DNA of 64,000 nucleotides from Burkholderia lata (GCF_000012945.1 NC_007509.1:682001-746000), one strand, 5' to 3'; shown: positions 8,788 to 18,458, counted from the stretch's first letter. Numbers and translations are program-made. Notes: generated by a model not told the origin, from the letters alone.

Positions 8788-9981
8788 TCACAAGCGTTCG
8801 ATCAATGTCGCGTTCGCCATCCCGCCGGCCTCGCACATCGTCTGCAATCCATATCGCCCCCCCGATGCTTCCAGCGAATTGAGCATCGTGGTCATCAGTC
8901 TCGCGCCCGACGCGCCCAGCGGATGCCCGAGCGCAATGGCGCCGCCCGCCGCATTCAGTCGCGCACCATCGGCACCCAGCGCCTTTTGCCAGGCCAGCGG
9001 CACCGCCGCAAACGCCTCGTTCACCTCGAAACGGTCGATGTCGTGCACCGACAGTCCCTGCCGTTTCAGCAGCCGTTCGGTCGCGGGAATCGGCGCGGTC
9101 AGCATCATGAGCGGATCGTCCCCGCACACGTCGAACGCGACGATCCGCGCACGCGGCTTGAGCCCGAGCCGCGCCGCCTTCTGCTCGCTCATCACGAGCA
9201 GCGCGGCAGCGCCGTCGGAAATCTGCGATGCGTTGCCGGCCGTCACGTTCCAGCGAATGCCCGGGAACCGTTGCGCCAGCTCGGCGTTCTCGAACGAAGG
9301 CGCGAGGCTCGCGAGACGCTCGACGCTCGTGCCCACACGGATCGTCTCGTCCGTATCCACGCGCCGGAGGCCACCGTCGCCGGGTACGTCGATCGGCACG
9401 ATCTCGCGGGCGAACTGGCCGGCCGTGCGCGCGGCCTCGGCACGACGATGCGACTCGGCCGAGTACGCGTCGAGTGCTTCGCGTGACAGATCCCACTTCT
9501 GCGCAACGAGATCGGCGCTGACACCCTGACCGACCAGCCCCTGCGGAAACCGCGCATGAAAGCGGGCACCGTACGGATCGCGGTCGATGCGCGCGGAACC
9601 CATCGGCACGCGGCTCATCGATTCGACGCCGCCGGCGATCACGATGTCGTTCACGCCGGCCATGATTGCCTGCGCCGCGAAGTGAATCGCCTGCTGGCTC
9701 GATCCGCACTTCCGCTCGATCGTCGTGGCCGGAACGTGGGCCGGAAACCCCGCCGCCAGCCACGCGACGCGACCGGGTGTCGTCGATTGCTCGCCGACCT
9801 GGCTCACGCAGCCGATCATCACGTCGTCGACGGTCCCGGGATCGAGATCGTTGCGCGCGACCAGGGCCTGGATCACCTGCGAAAGCAGGTCGGCCGGATG
9901 CAGCTGGACGAAGGCGCCGCCGGCCTTGGTACGCCCCATCGGACTGCGTACTGCGTCTACGATTACCGCGCTTCTGATCAT
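8788..9981 (-). CDS. acetyl-CoA acyltransferase (thiolase)
   Basis: This 397-residue thiolase carries out thiolytic cleavage of a 3-ketoacyl-CoA. The nucleophilic Cys is in ERKCGSSQQA near residue 90, NEAFAAV and GHPLGASGAR carry the oxyanion/catalytic Asn and His, and the second Cys is in CEAGGMAN near the C-terminus. CEAGG replaces the commoner C(I/V)GGG loop, as happens in degradative thiolases of this subgroup. The start at 9981 (MIRSAV) fits the family; an upstream extension of the frame has no homology. It sits between a thioesterase and a 3-hydroxyacyl-CoA dehydrogenase in the operon. Confidence 0.94.
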   Translation of the reverse strand: MIRSAVIVDAVRSPMGRTKAGGAFVQLHPADLLSQVIQALVARNDLDPGTVDDVMIGCVSQVGEQSTTPGRVAWLAAGFPAHVPATTIERKCGSSQQAIHFAAQAIMAGVNDIVIAGGVESMSRVPMGSARIDRDPYGARFHARFPQGLVGQGVSADLVAQKWDLSREALDAYSAESHRRAEAARTAGQFAREIVPIDVPGDGGLRRVDTDETIRVGTSVERLASLAPSFENAELAQRFPGIRWNVTAGNASQISDGAAALLVMSEQKAARLGLKPRARIVAFDVCGDDPLMMLTAPIPATERLLKRQGLSVHDIDRFEVNEAFAAVPLAWQKALGADGARLNAAGGAIALGHPLGASGARLMTTMLNSLEASGGRYGLQTMCEAGGMANATLIERL

Positions 9982-10080
9982 GGTTGTCTCGATACGATAG
10001 TTAAACGAAGAATGATTGACGGGCATGGCGGTCCGCCACGTCGGTGCCGCAGCGCGCATCCGCTTGCGTGCGCACGCCGG

Positions 10081-11010
10081 TCATCCGGTGAAAGTCATCA
10101 GCGTCTGCTGCGACGCGGAGGCGACCAGGTCGCCGGCCGCATCGTGAATCTTCGCGATCGACAGGCCGCAACCGGCATTCGCCGCCGGGCTGATCGTCTC
10201 GACGTGCAGCCACGCGTCCGCCTGCACCGGCCGGTGCAGCCACAGCCCGTGATTGAGGCTGCAGATATAGAGCCGACGCGTGCCGATCGCGCGCTGGTGC
10301 AACGCCAGCGCGCTGAAGTTGAGCCACCAGTCGGAAAGGTAGGCAAACGCAGCGGCATGAATGCGTGCGTCGCAAGGCAAAGGCCGGGCCGCGCGCATCC
10401 AGTACCGGAACCGTGGGCCGCTCGTGTGCGGGGACAACTGCCGCGCCGGATCGGGAATGCGAAACTCGATGGAGGGCTTGCAATCCCGGTCGTAACCACC
10501 CAGGTGCCGGACCGTGTCGAACATCGCATCGGGCAGATCGCACAGGGACGGCAGCGACTCGGGGCGCTCGCCGGCGGGCACCGGGGTCGGCTCGCCGTGC
10601 CGGGGCGCATCGAGCGGGATCGCGCACGTCACCTGTGCATCCAGCACGGCACGGCCGCCGGGTTGCCACGCGCTCACGCGCCGGGACGAAAATCGCTTCC
10701 CTTCCTGCAGCACGGAGGTCTCGAACTCGAGGGGTTCACCCGGTAACGCGCCGTGCAGAAACAGCGCCTGCATCATCGTCGGCGTCCTGTTCTCGGGCAC
10801 GCCATCGAGCGCGGCCGCCATCGCCTGCCCCAGCAGCTGACCGCCGAAGATGCGGCCGTTGGCGTTGGGGTCCGCGCGCCGGCTGCGCCAGCGCCCGGGT
10901 GCGACGGGATCGAGGGTCAGCAGTTGCGAGAGCGTGGCGTCGCCCGTTGGCATCGCGGGTTCCGTCCGCCCGAGCTCGTCGACCATTGCTTCGCTGCCAT
11001 GCGCGCTCAT
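10081..11010 (-). CDS. acyl-CoA thioesterase II (TesB-like), possibly altered active site
   Basis: This 309-residue double-hotdog protein has the N-terminal hotdog motif GRIFGGQLLGQAM near residue 52 and the C-terminal one at SLNHGLWLHRP near residue 255. Members release free acid and CoA from acyl-CoA, which can relieve CoA sequestration or dispose of dead-end thioesters. E. coli TesB uses an Asp in the equivalent (I/L)DH(S/T)MW motif, with a Thr and a Gln; here that Asp is Asn, while the distal Gln (SQQTLM) is kept. The enzyme may therefore be weak or act on a different thioester. The start lies 3 bp downstream of the racemase stop. Confidence 0.88.
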   Translation of the reverse strand: MSAHGSEAMVDELGRTEPAMPTGDATLSQLLTLDPVAPGRWRSRRADPNANGRIFGGQLLGQAMAAALDGVPENRTPTMMQALFLHGALPGEPLEFETSVLQEGKRFSSRRVSAWQPGGRAVLDAQVTCAIPLDAPRHGEPTPVPAGERPESLPSLCDLPDAMFDTVRHLGGYDRDCKPSIEFRIPDPARQLSPHTSGPRFRYWMRAARPLPCDARIHAAAFAYLSDWWLNFSALALHQRAIGTRRLYICSLNHGLWLHRPVQADAWLHVETISPAANAGCGLSIAKIHDAAGDLVASASQQTLMTFTG

Positions 11011-11013
11011 GAG

Positions 11014-12123
11014 TCAGGCCACTCCCCAATCGGAAAAAACCGTATCGGTATCCCCGCCGATCACCGGCGGGCCGGCCGGCGTCTGTGCCGGCGTCCGGGA
11101 AAAACGCGGTGCGGGTGCCGGCTGCCGAACGCCTGCGACCGTGATATGCGACGTCCGGGCGAGGTTGTGCGGATGCGCCGCAGCCTCGTCAAAATCGAGC
11201 ACCGGTGCGAAGCACACGTCCGTTCCTTCGAGCAGCGACGTCCATTCGTCGCGGGTCTTCGTCAGGAAGATGGCTTCCATACGCTCGCTCAGGGCAGGCC
11301 AGTCCGCGGCATTCATCTGCGCATCGAACGCCGGATCGTCTGAAATACCGAGCTTCTCGCGCAGCAGCGCGTAAAACGCCGGCTCGATGCTGCCGATCGA
11401 GATGTATGCGCCGTCCGCGCACCGGTACGTGCCATAGAAGTGCGCACCGCCGTCCAGCAGGTTCGAGCCTCGCCCGTCGCGCCAGAGGCCCTGCGCCCGC
11501 AACTCCAGGATCGGGCCGAGCAGCGCGAGCGCGCCGTCGATCATCGCCGCGTCGACAACCTGGCCGCGCCCGGAAGCCTGTCGTTCGACCAGCGCGGCGA
11601 GCAGCCCGAACAGCAGAAACATCGTGCCCCCGCCGAAGTCGCCGACCAGGTTGAGCGGCGGCACCGGCTTGCCGGCGCGCGGCCCGATTGCCGCGAGCGC
11701 GCCGGTGAGCGCGATGTAGTTCAGATCGTGTCCGGCGGCCTGTGCCAGCGGCCCCGTCTGCCCCCAGCCCGTGATCCGGCCATAGATCAGCCGCGGGTTG
11801 AGTGCCAGCAGCGCTTCCGGGCCAAGACCCAGACGTTCCATTACGCCTGGCCGATATCCCTCGATCAGCATGTCGGCACGCGCGGCGAGCGCTCGCGCGG
11901 CCGCTCGCCCGTCTTCCCGTTTCAGGTCGAGCACGACCGAGCGCTTGCCGCGCGACGACACGCCCGCGAAACGTCCGGCGGCCTCGGCCGGGCGATCGAT
12001 GCAGACGACGTCCGCACCCAGGTCGGCCAGCAGCATGCCGGCCAGCGGCCCCGGCCCGAGTCCGGCGAACTCGATGACCTTGAGGCCGGCCAGCGGCCCG
12101 TTGCGATGTGCGTTCGCATTCAT
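11014..12123 (-). CDS. alpha-methylacyl-CoA racemase (CaiB/BaiF family III)
   Basis: This 369-residue protein belongs to the type III CoA-transferase fold. The racemase branch is indicated by [13 protein letters not shown], which holds the catalytic His, and [10 protein letters not shown], which holds the catalytic Asp. AMACR enzymes epimerise the 2-methyl centre of branched acyl-CoA so that beta-oxidation of isoprenoid or sterol side chains can proceed. Its start codon overlaps the ligase stop by 4 bases (12120-12123), implying translational coupling. A clear paralogue lies at 53517, sharing [19 protein letters not shown] and GTDVC. Its presence suggests a 2-methyl-branched substrate. Confidence 0.92.
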   Translation of the reverse strand: MNANAHRNGPLAGLKVIEFAGLGPGPLAGMLLADLGADVVCIDRPAEAAGRFAGVSSRGKRSVVLDLKREDGRAAARALAARADMLIEGYRPGVMERLGLGPEALLALNPRLIYGRITGWGQTGPLAQAAGHDLNYIALTGALAAIGPRAGKPVPPLNLVGDFGGGTMFLLFGLLAALVERQASGRGQVVDAAMIDGALALLGPILELRAQGLWRDGRGSNLLDGGAHFYGTYRCADGAYISIGSIEPAFYALLREKLGISDDPAFDAQMNAADWPALSERMEAIFLTKTRDEWTSLLEGTDVCFAPVLDFDEAAAHPHNLARTSHITVAGVRQPAPAPRFSRTPAQTPAGPPVIGGDTDTVFSDWGVA

Positions 12124-13748
12124 GAGACACGGATCCTGTCACGGCGGACCCGAACGTCGTGACGCTCGCGATCCCAGGTTTCGGCGGTTATGCCTTCCTG
12201 GCGCAGACGGTATTTCTCGATCTTCTGCGTCGGGGTGTGCGGCAACGCATCCATGATCCGGATGTAGCGAGGCAGCATGAAATGCGCGAGCCTGGGCACC
12301 AGGAACGCCAGCAGCTCGCCGGGATCGATCCGCCCGCCCGGTATCGGGCACACCACGGCAAGCACGTCGTCCTCCGACAGCGCGGGCACGGCCACGACCG
12401 CACATTCGCGCACGTCGGGATGCGCGAGGATTTCCTTCTCGACCTCGAATGACGAGATGTTCTCGCCCCGGCGACGAATCGCATCCTTCATCCGGTCGGC
12501 AAAGAAATAGTTGCCCGCCGCATCGCGCCACATCGCGTCGCCGGTGTGGAACCAGCCATTGCGCCAGGCCTGCACGGTGGCTTCCGGGTGACGAAAGTAG
12601 CCGGCGTTGAGCCGCCACGGCGAATCACAGCGCACGATCAGTTCGCCGACGGTGCCGTCCGGCAGTTCGCGATCGAACGCGTCGACGATGCGCAGCTCGG
12701 TGCCGTGCCTGGCCCGGCCGCAGGTACCTGCGATGGCCGGATTGCGCTCGGACATCAGCGGCACGTTCAGCTCCGTCATGTTGTACATGGTCCAGAAGTC
12801 GACACCGAAGCGGCTCGCGAATGCGGCCGCGTTGTCGGGACGCGGAATCATCATGACCTTGCGCAGCGGATGGTCGCGATCGTCGGCCGAGGGCGGAATC
12901 TTCGCGATGAATTCGCACATCACGCCGAGCAGGATCGCGAACGTCGCACCGAGCGCGCACACGTCGGCCCAGAACCGTTCGGTCGAAAATTCGGCGAACG
13001 CGATCGTCCCGCCCCGGTTGAGCATCGCGACGACCGGAATCGTGCCGGCGATATGGAACAGCGGACCGAACACGATCGCGCAGTCGTGCTCGTCCAGCAT
13101 CGAGAAGCTGCGCTCGCCGCTGGTTTCCCAAAGCTGCGCATACGGACTCAGCACGCCCTTGGAGGGCCCTGTCGTGCCGGACGTGAAGATGATCGACTGC
13201 GTATCCCACGGCTCGATCGAGCGCTCGAGGGGCGGCACTTCGCCCCCCTGCTCCAGCACGGCCGCATCGATGCGCGCGATCCCCGGCAGCTCGACATCGC
13301 TCGCGCCGAATTCCACCACCGTGCGCAGCGTGGCGAGTGTCAGGCCGGCGAGGCGCGGGGCGAGATCCCGGCACGTGACGAGCAGGCGGGCCGCCGAACT
13401 GTCGAGCACGTGCCGCAGCAGCTCGCCCTTGTACGCCGTATTGACGGGCACGTAGACGGCCCCCAGCCAGTTGATCGCGAACCAGACGCGCAGCATGTCG
13501 ATGCCGTTCGGCAACCAGACGCCCACCGTCTCGTCCTGCCGGATGCCGAGCGCGGCGAGCCCCGCGGCCGTCCGTTCGACGTCGGCTGCAAATGCCGCGT
13601 AGGTGATGCCGCTGCCGTCTCGCTCGCGGATGAACACCTTGTCGGGCCGGCTCTCGGCCTGGCGCTGCAGCACGTAGCGCAACACGCATGCGTCCCGCGG
13701 GCCGACGCTTCCCTTGTACGCGTCACTCTGATGATGGTCGATGGTCAT
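12120..13748 (-). CDS. AMP-dependent acyl-CoA ligase, CaiC-like
   Basis: This 542-residue ANL ligase differs from the operon's two other ligases. Its P-loop is [11 protein letters not shown] near residue 190, the A5 motif is MYNMTE, the hinge is [15 protein letters not shown] near residue 430, and the A10 lysine is in [21 protein letters not shown] and the general layout resemble crotonobetaine/carnitine-CoA ligases and other short/medium branched acid ligases. Its stop overlaps the racemase start by 4 bases, so ligation and epimerisation of the same acid are plausibly coupled. It starts 36 bp after the Baeyer-Villiger gene. Confidence 0.92.
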   Translation of the reverse strand: MTIDHHQSDAYKGSVGPRDACVLRYVLQRQAESRPDKVFIRERDGSGITYAAFAADVERTAAGLAALGIRQDETVGVWLPNGIDMLRVWFAINWLGAVYVPVNTAYKGELLRHVLDSSAARLLVTCRDLAPRLAGLTLATLRTVVEFGASDVELPGIARIDAAVLEQGGEVPPLERSIEPWDTQSIIFTSGTTGPSKGVLSPYAQLWETSGERSFSMLDEHDCAIVFGPLFHIAGTIPVVAMLNRGGTIAFAEFSTERFWADVCALGATFAILLGVMCEFIAKIPPSADDRDHPLRKVMMIPRPDNAAAFASRFGVDFWTMYNMTELNVPLMSERNPAIAGTCGRARHGTELRIVDAFDRELPDGTVGELIVRCDSPWRLNAGYFRHPEATVQAWRNGWFHTGDAMWRDAAGNYFFADRMKDAIRRRGENISSFEVEKEILAHPDVRECAVVAVPALSEDDVLAVVCPIPGGRIDPGELLAFLVPRLAHFMLPRYIRIMDALPHTPTQKIEKYRLRQEGITAETWDRERHDVRVRRDRIRVS

Positions 13749-13784
13749 CGCTTCAACCCTCCAGGAAAAGGAACGGGCGCGACA

Positions 13785-15257
13785 TCACGCATCCACCGGA
13801 CTGTGCAGGTCGTAATGGTCGAGATCCGGCTCGCTCATCACCTCGCGGAAATGCTCGTACGTCCACGGCCACGACGCGATATTGCCGTTGCGGTCCATGT
13901 ACCAGCTCCGGCAACCGCTCGCCCAGACCGTTTCGCCCATCTGCCGCTTGACCGCGTCGTTGAACGCGCGCATGGCTTGCCGCTTCGGCGAGACGGCCGC
14001 GACGTCGCTCTCGGCCAGGAAGCGGATCATCGAGACCGCATAGCCGCACTGGTTCTCCGCCGTCATCAGGAACGAAAAATTCCCGATCGGGCTGTTCGGC
14101 CCGCCGATCATGAAGAAATTGGGGAAATCCGGAATCGTGACGCCGAGATACGCCTCGTTGCCGTTGCGCCAGGCCTGCTCGATCGCCAGGCCATCGCGCC
14201 CCGTCACGCGCATCGGGAACAGCGTCGAATGCGCGTCGTAGCCCGTCGCCAGGACGAGCACGTCGAATTCGTGCAGGTGGCCGTCTCCGGTCCGGACGCC
14301 CGCCGCCTCGATCCGCTCGATCCGCTCGGTCACGAGCGCCGCGTTCGGCCGCTGGATCGCCGGATAGAAGCGGTCGGACATGACCAGGCGCTTGCAACCG
14401 ACCTTGTAGTCGGGTCGCAGCTTCTCGCGCAGCACCGGATCCGTCACGCTCGTCTCGAGATATTCGCGGCAAAGCCGCTCCATGTGCGCATACACGCGCG
14501 GGTTCTGCCCCACCACGGCGGCCGCGAACTTGCTGTTGAACTCGTGGCCGAGTGCTTCGTAGCGTGCTTTCAGCAAGCCGGGGTCGCGCCGGAACGCATC
14601 GCGCTCCTCAGGCGGAATTTCCGTATTGGGCAGCTGCATGATCCATTGCGGGGTACGCTGGAACAGCGACAGGCTCGCGACCCGGTCGACGATGGCCGGC
14701 ACGATCTGCGTGGCCGTCGACCCGGTGCCGATGATGCCGACGCGCTTTCCGTCGAGATCGACGTCTTCCGGCCAGCGCCCCGTGTGAAACATCCGTCCGG
14801 CGAAACTGTCGAGTCCTTCGATGTCCGGGTATGAAGGATGTCTAAGAATTCCCATCGCGGTAATCACCACGTCGAACGGCCCGTACCGGCCCGCCTGGGT
14901 CGTCAGCGTCCAGGCGCCGTTGTCGTACGTTGCGTCCTTCACCTCCGCGTCGAACGTCACGTGCCGGCCGACCTCGAATTCGTCGTAGACACGGCGCAGG
15001 TATTGCAGGATCTCTTCGCCCGACGCGCACACGCGTGTCCAGTCGGGGTTCGGCGCGAACGAATAGCGGTAGAGATGCGAAGGCACGTCGCACGCGACGC
15101 CGGGGTATCGGTTGTCGCGCCAGGTGCCGCCGATATCCGCCGCGCGCTCGAATACCTGCACGTCGGTCTGGCCGATCTCGCGCAGTTTCACGACGGCCAT
15201 GATGCCGGACGCCCCAGCGCCGATCACTGCAATTTTCAGTCTCTTTCCGTTGGACAT
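13785..15257 (-). CDS. flavin-containing Baeyer-Villiger-type monooxygenase
   Basis: This 490-residue class B flavoprotein has an N-terminal FAD motif GAGASG (residues 13-18), a second Rossmann motif GTGSTATQ near residue 180, and between them the Baeyer-Villiger fingerprint FxGxxxHxxxWP (FAGRMFHTGRWP, near residue 155). Such enzymes insert one oxygen next to a ketone using NADPH and O2, producing an ester or lactone. The conserved ATGYD is near residue 340. It is shorter than the second enzyme of this kind at 35917 (555 residues) and only distantly similar. In the operon it sits between an SDR and the CaiC-like ligase, which suggests alcohol to ketone to lactone to acid. Confidence 0.9.
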   Translation of the reverse strand: MSNGKRLKIAVIGAGASGIMAVVKLREIGQTDVQVFERAADIGGTWRDNRYPGVACDVPSHLYRYSFAPNPDWTRVCASGEEILQYLRRVYDEFEVGRHVTFDAEVKDATYDNGAWTLTTQAGRYGPFDVVITAMGILRHPSYPDIEGLDSFAGRMFHTGRWPEDVDLDGKRVGIIGTGSTATQIVPAIVDRVASLSLFQRTPQWIMQLPNTEIPPEERDAFRRDPGLLKARYEALGHEFNSKFAAAVVGQNPRVYAHMERLCREYLETSVTDPVLREKLRPDYKVGCKRLVMSDRFYPAIQRPNAALVTERIERIEAAGVRTGDGHLHEFDVLVLATGYDAHSTLFPMRVTGRDGLAIEQAWRNGNEAYLGVTIPDFPNFFMIGGPNSPIGNFSFLMTAENQCGYAVSMIRFLAESDVAAVSPKRQAMRAFNDAVKRQMGETVWASGCRSWYMDRNGNIASWPWTYEHFREVMSEPDLDHYDLHSPVDA

Positions 15258-15329
15258 AGTGTTCTCGCTACTCGGTAGGTACTCGTTGATTCGGTCGGAG
15301 GCGGGGGTGCCCCGCCTCGCTGGCCGTCG

Positions 15330-16079
15330 TCAGCCCGCGCTCGGATCGGGGAGGAACTTCGCGATCGACCAGCCGCCGTCCACCGGCAGCACGACGCCCG
15401 TGATGAAGCTGGCCTGCGGCGAAGACAGGAAACGGCACGCATGTCCGATTTCCTCGGGCTCGCCGACACGGCCAAGCGGTGCGCCTTCGATCATCATCTT
15501 GTGCCACCACGGATTGCTGGCGATGCGCTGTTCGGTACCCGGAGAGCGGACCAGCCCCGGCGCCACCGCGTTGACCCGAATCCCGTGACAGCCGAATTCC
15601 GTCGCGAGCATCCGCGTCATGCCCACGACTGCGTACTTGGTCGGCACGTAGGCGGCCGCCTGTGCGACGCCGACGAGGCCGAACGCCGACGCGATATTGA
15701 CGATCGACCCACGCGACGCCTTGAGGTGCGGCAGCGCGCTGCCGCACAGCGCCAGCAGCGATCCGACGTTGATGTCGTAGTAGCGCTGGTAGTCCTCCGG
15801 CGACGTCTGTTCGAACGGCTTCGCGTTGCCGAGCCCGGCATTGTTCACGAGGCTGTCGAGCCGGCCGTGGCGCTCGATGCAGGCCGCGATCACCTTGGCG
15901 GCAGCGTCGTCTTGCGTCAGGTCGACGTCGACATGGCGGAAGTTTTCGTGGCCCGCAAGACTCTCGTGCGGCGGACGGCGATCGCATCCGACCACAATCG
16001 CGCCTTCCCGGAGATACACCGATGCGATGCCCTTTCCCACACCCTGCGACGAACCCGTTACGATGACCACTTCTTTCAT
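15330..16079 (-). CDS. SDR family oxidoreductase
   Basis: This 249-residue classical SDR has TGSSQGVG at the dinucleotide site, DxR (GCDRR) after the second strand, NNAG near residue 80, and catalytic Ser, Tyr and Lys in IASAFG and YVPTK. The C-terminus contains PVDGG. The ATG at 16079 follows AAAGGAAACAGCC; a longer open frame upstream has no homology. As the gene just before the Baeyer-Villiger enzyme it could oxidise a cyclic or secondary alcohol to the ketone that enzyme needs. This order-based role is inference. Confidence 0.9.
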   Translation of the reverse strand: MKEVVIVTGSSQGVGKGIASVYLREGAIVVGCDRRPPHESLAGHENFRHVDVDLTQDDAAAKVIAACIERHGRLDSLVNNAGLGNAKPFEQTSPEDYQRYYDINVGSLLALCGSALPHLKASRGSIVNIASAFGLVGVAQAAAYVPTKYAVVGMTRMLATEFGCHGIRVNAVAPGLVRSPGTEQRIASNPWWHKMMIEGAPLGRVGEPEEIGHACRFLSSPQASFITGVVLPVDGGWSIAKFLPDPSAG

Positions 16080-16166
16080 GGCTGTTTCCTTTATCGATGT
16101 TTGACCGTCATGCCGTTTTTCGTCGGCCGGCACCGGGCTGCAACGCGGCGCGGCCGGCAGCGCCCC

Positions 16167-17789
16167 TCAGCGGGCCGCAATGTCTCGCAGTGCGAGCGCC
16201 TTGAGCGCCGTGCGCTGCACTTTTCCGGATGCCGTCATCGGCAACGACTCCATCTCGATGACGTGTCGCGGAATCTTGAAGCTGGCGATTTTTCCGTTGC
16301 AGCGCGCCTGGACGTCGTCGAGCGTGCACGTCATGCCCGGCTTTGGCACCACGAAGGCCACGGGCACCTCGGCGAGCCGTTCGTCCGGAAACCCGACGAC
16401 GGCGACCTGGTCGATGGCCGGCACGAGGCGCAACAGTTCCAGCTCGACCGCAGCCGGCGACACGTTCTCGCCGCCGACCTTCAGCATTTCCTTGTAACGC
16501 CCGAGGAACTGGAGATAACCGTCTGACCGGAACATGCCGCGATCGCCGCTATGAAACCAGCCATCGGGGTCGATCGACGCGCGGGTCGATTCGGTATCCT
16601 TGAAATAGCCCCGCATGACGTTGTAGCCGCGACACACGATCTCACCCACCGATCCGTTCGGTAGCACGTCGCCGGACGAAGGGTCGACGATCCTGACTTC
16701 GATGCCGGGCATCGGGCGCCCCGACGTCGCGCAACGCTGCTCGACCGGATCGTCCAGCGTCGTGATGCACACCCAGGCCCACGTCTCCGAAATGCCGAAG
16801 CCCGTCACTGTCGGGCACATGCGCTCCTGCACGACACGGGCGACGGCAGTCGAGTTCTCCATGCCCGCCGGCAACGTGCCGAATTTCAGCGTGCGCAGAT
16901 CGGTACCCAGCGCTTCGTGGTGCTTGAGCAGATCCGCGTAGTGCGTCTCGAAGCCGTGCAGGCCGGTCACCCGCTCCTGCTCGATGAGGCGCAACGCGCG
17001 CTGCGCGTCGAACACACTCATCAACACTTGATGGATACCTTGCGTCATGGTGGCCATGACGATTTCGCTCAGCCCGTAGAGATGGAACATCGGCAGGAAA
17101 TTCAGCACGGTGTCGCCATGCCGCAGCGGCCAGCTCGCGGCGCGCTCGCAGACGGCGCGCAGGTTCCGATGGTCGTGCAGCACGCCCTTCGGGTTGCCGG
17201 TCGTGCCGGAGGTGAACACCATCAGCGCGAGGTCCGACACCTGAACGGCCGATGCGACGGCATCGAGTTCAACGCGCGTGGTCCGGTCCGCGCCGGCCAG
17301 GAAGCGCTCCCATGAAAGCGGCGACGCCACGTTCGACGGCTCGACGATCACGACCTCCCGCAGCGCCGGGTAGGCGTCCGATCCGTCGAAGCGATCGCCC
17401 GACAGGCCGGGAATCGCCTCGGTCAGCAGCGACATGTAATCGACCGGCCCGGAGCGCTCGCACACGAACAGCAGCTTGATCTCCGCATGCCGGACGACGT
17501 AGCGGATGTCGTCGCTCCGATAGCGCGTGTTCAGCGGAACCGCGATCGCGCCGATCTTCACGATCGCGTAGAACGCGATGATGAATTCCGGCCGGTTGGT
17601 CAGCCAGATGCCGACCGGGTCGCCCTTGCCTACCCCGCGCGACATCAGCGCCCGCGCGGCAATATCGACGGACTCGTTCAATTGCTCGAACGTGAACACC
17701 CGGCCCTCACAGGTCACGGCCCTTGAGTCCGGCCACCTCGTTGCGGCGTAGGCGGGAAGCTCCCCGAACAGAACGGGAGAAGTCAGCAT
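16167..17789 (-). CDS. AMP-dependent acyl-CoA ligase (first gene of TetR-controlled operon)
   Basis: This 540-residue ANL ligase has the P-loop FTSGTTGNPKG near residue 180, A5 TGFGISE, hinge GRYKEMLKVGGENVSP near residue 425 and the catalytic lysine in LPMTASGKVQR. It is a close paralogue of the ligase at 4540. The ATG at 17789 is preceded by GGAG nine bases upstream and starts the homologous region (MLTSPVLFGELPAYAATRWP); an in-frame extension to 17897 is dismissed. It is the promoter-proximal gene, with a perfect palindrome 163 bp upstream. It probably activates the entry carboxylic acid or an early intermediate. Confidence 0.93.
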   Translation of the reverse strand: MLTSPVLFGELPAYAATRWPDSRAVTCEGRVFTFEQLNESVDIAARALMSRGVGKGDPVGIWLTNRPEFIIAFYAIVKIGAIAVPLNTRYRSDDIRYVVRHAEIKLLFVCERSGPVDYMSLLTEAIPGLSGDRFDGSDAYPALREVVIVEPSNVASPLSWERFLAGADRTTRVELDAVASAVQVSDLALMVFTSGTTGNPKGVLHDHRNLRAVCERAASWPLRHGDTVLNFLPMFHLYGLSEIVMATMTQGIHQVLMSVFDAQRALRLIEQERVTGLHGFETHYADLLKHHEALGTDLRTLKFGTLPAGMENSTAVARVVQERMCPTVTGFGISETWAWVCITTLDDPVEQRCATSGRPMPGIEVRIVDPSSGDVLPNGSVGEIVCRGYNVMRGYFKDTESTRASIDPDGWFHSGDRGMFRSDGYLQFLGRYKEMLKVGGENVSPAAVELELLRLVPAIDQVAVVGFPDERLAEVPVAFVVPKPGMTCTLDDVQARCNGKIASFKIPRHVIEMESLPMTASGKVQRTALKALALRDIAAR

Positions 17790-18415
17790 CTTTCGTCGTC
17801 TCCATATCACGAACCGAAGCCGCCAGCCCGTATCCGGCATCCAGTGGGGAGCCGGCGCCGGGGAAGCCCCGGCAACGGACAGCAGCGGAACATTCACTTC
17901 CGAAGGTGTGACACTGTTTTAATTACCTTCTTAATACGACCACAACGAACCAAAATATACTGATGAGTATATTTTCGATGTATAGGGGAATTCCACTATC
18001 TCATAAGGTATGCGCCGGTTCGGGCAAGTCCGGCATCCCGGGGCCTCGCTGGGCCGCTGGCGTTGCGACTTGCGCGTGCCCCTTGCTGACGAAGGGACGC
18101 GCGAGACGCAAGACGTCGCGGCGCGCAGGACGTCGTCGATACGTTGATCGACGCGGCGATCGATGGCGTGAGCGAATGGCGGCATCGGCCGCGCAGGCGG
18201 AGAGCGTGGTGGCGGGTCATGCGATGGACTGCGCGGAAGGTCCGCGACGAAGGCGCGGTGCGCGATCGGGCGATCCGTCAAGCGCTCGGTGTGTGTCGCG
18301 ATGGCTCGCGCGACGAATGTGGCGGCTCGATCGAGCAGGCCGAAGAGGTGAAGTGTCGGTTACGGGCTGTCAATCATCCCGTGCCGATCAATAAGCAGGA
18401 TTTCTGAATAGCCAG
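17790..18415. other. operon leader and intergenic region
   Basis: Non-coding stretch ahead of the 11-gene operon. It contains the operator at 17952-17975 with a TATACT -10-like element inside it. From about 18000 to 18415 the DNA is GC-rich and has open frames, but none resembles a known protein. Confidence 0.55.
17952..17975. promoter_or_regulatory. TetR operator upstream of the 11-gene operon
   Basis: A perfect 9-bp palindrome, AAAATATAC and GTATATTTT with a 6-bp spacer, in otherwise GC-rich DNA. The same half-site with the same 6-bp spacing lies on the TetR promoter at 3553-3576. On the minus strand TATACT (complement of 17966-17971) within the palindrome may be the -10 box of the operon, so binding would block transcription. 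Confidence 0.75.
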
Positions 18416-18458
18416 ATAAAAAGCAGGCTTTCCCGGTGGCAGCGATGCCCGGGAAGCC
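18416..18458 (-). terminator. rho-independent terminator of the acyl-CoA dehydrogenase operon
   Basis: On the minus strand a GC-rich stem (18427-18436 with 18448-18457, one bulge) is followed by CTGCTTTTT. It lies 76 bp after the stop of the dehydrogenase at 18535. Confidence 0.7.

Noticed and set aside
8759..9763. N-terminal extension of the SDR at 7991
   Set aside because: It overlaps the thiolase in another frame. A proper ribosome site and Rossmann start occur at 8758.
12546..14834. Plus-strand open frame of 762 codons
   Set aside because: It runs antisense to the ligase and Baeyer-Villiger genes, has no recognisable domain, and is a shadow frame.
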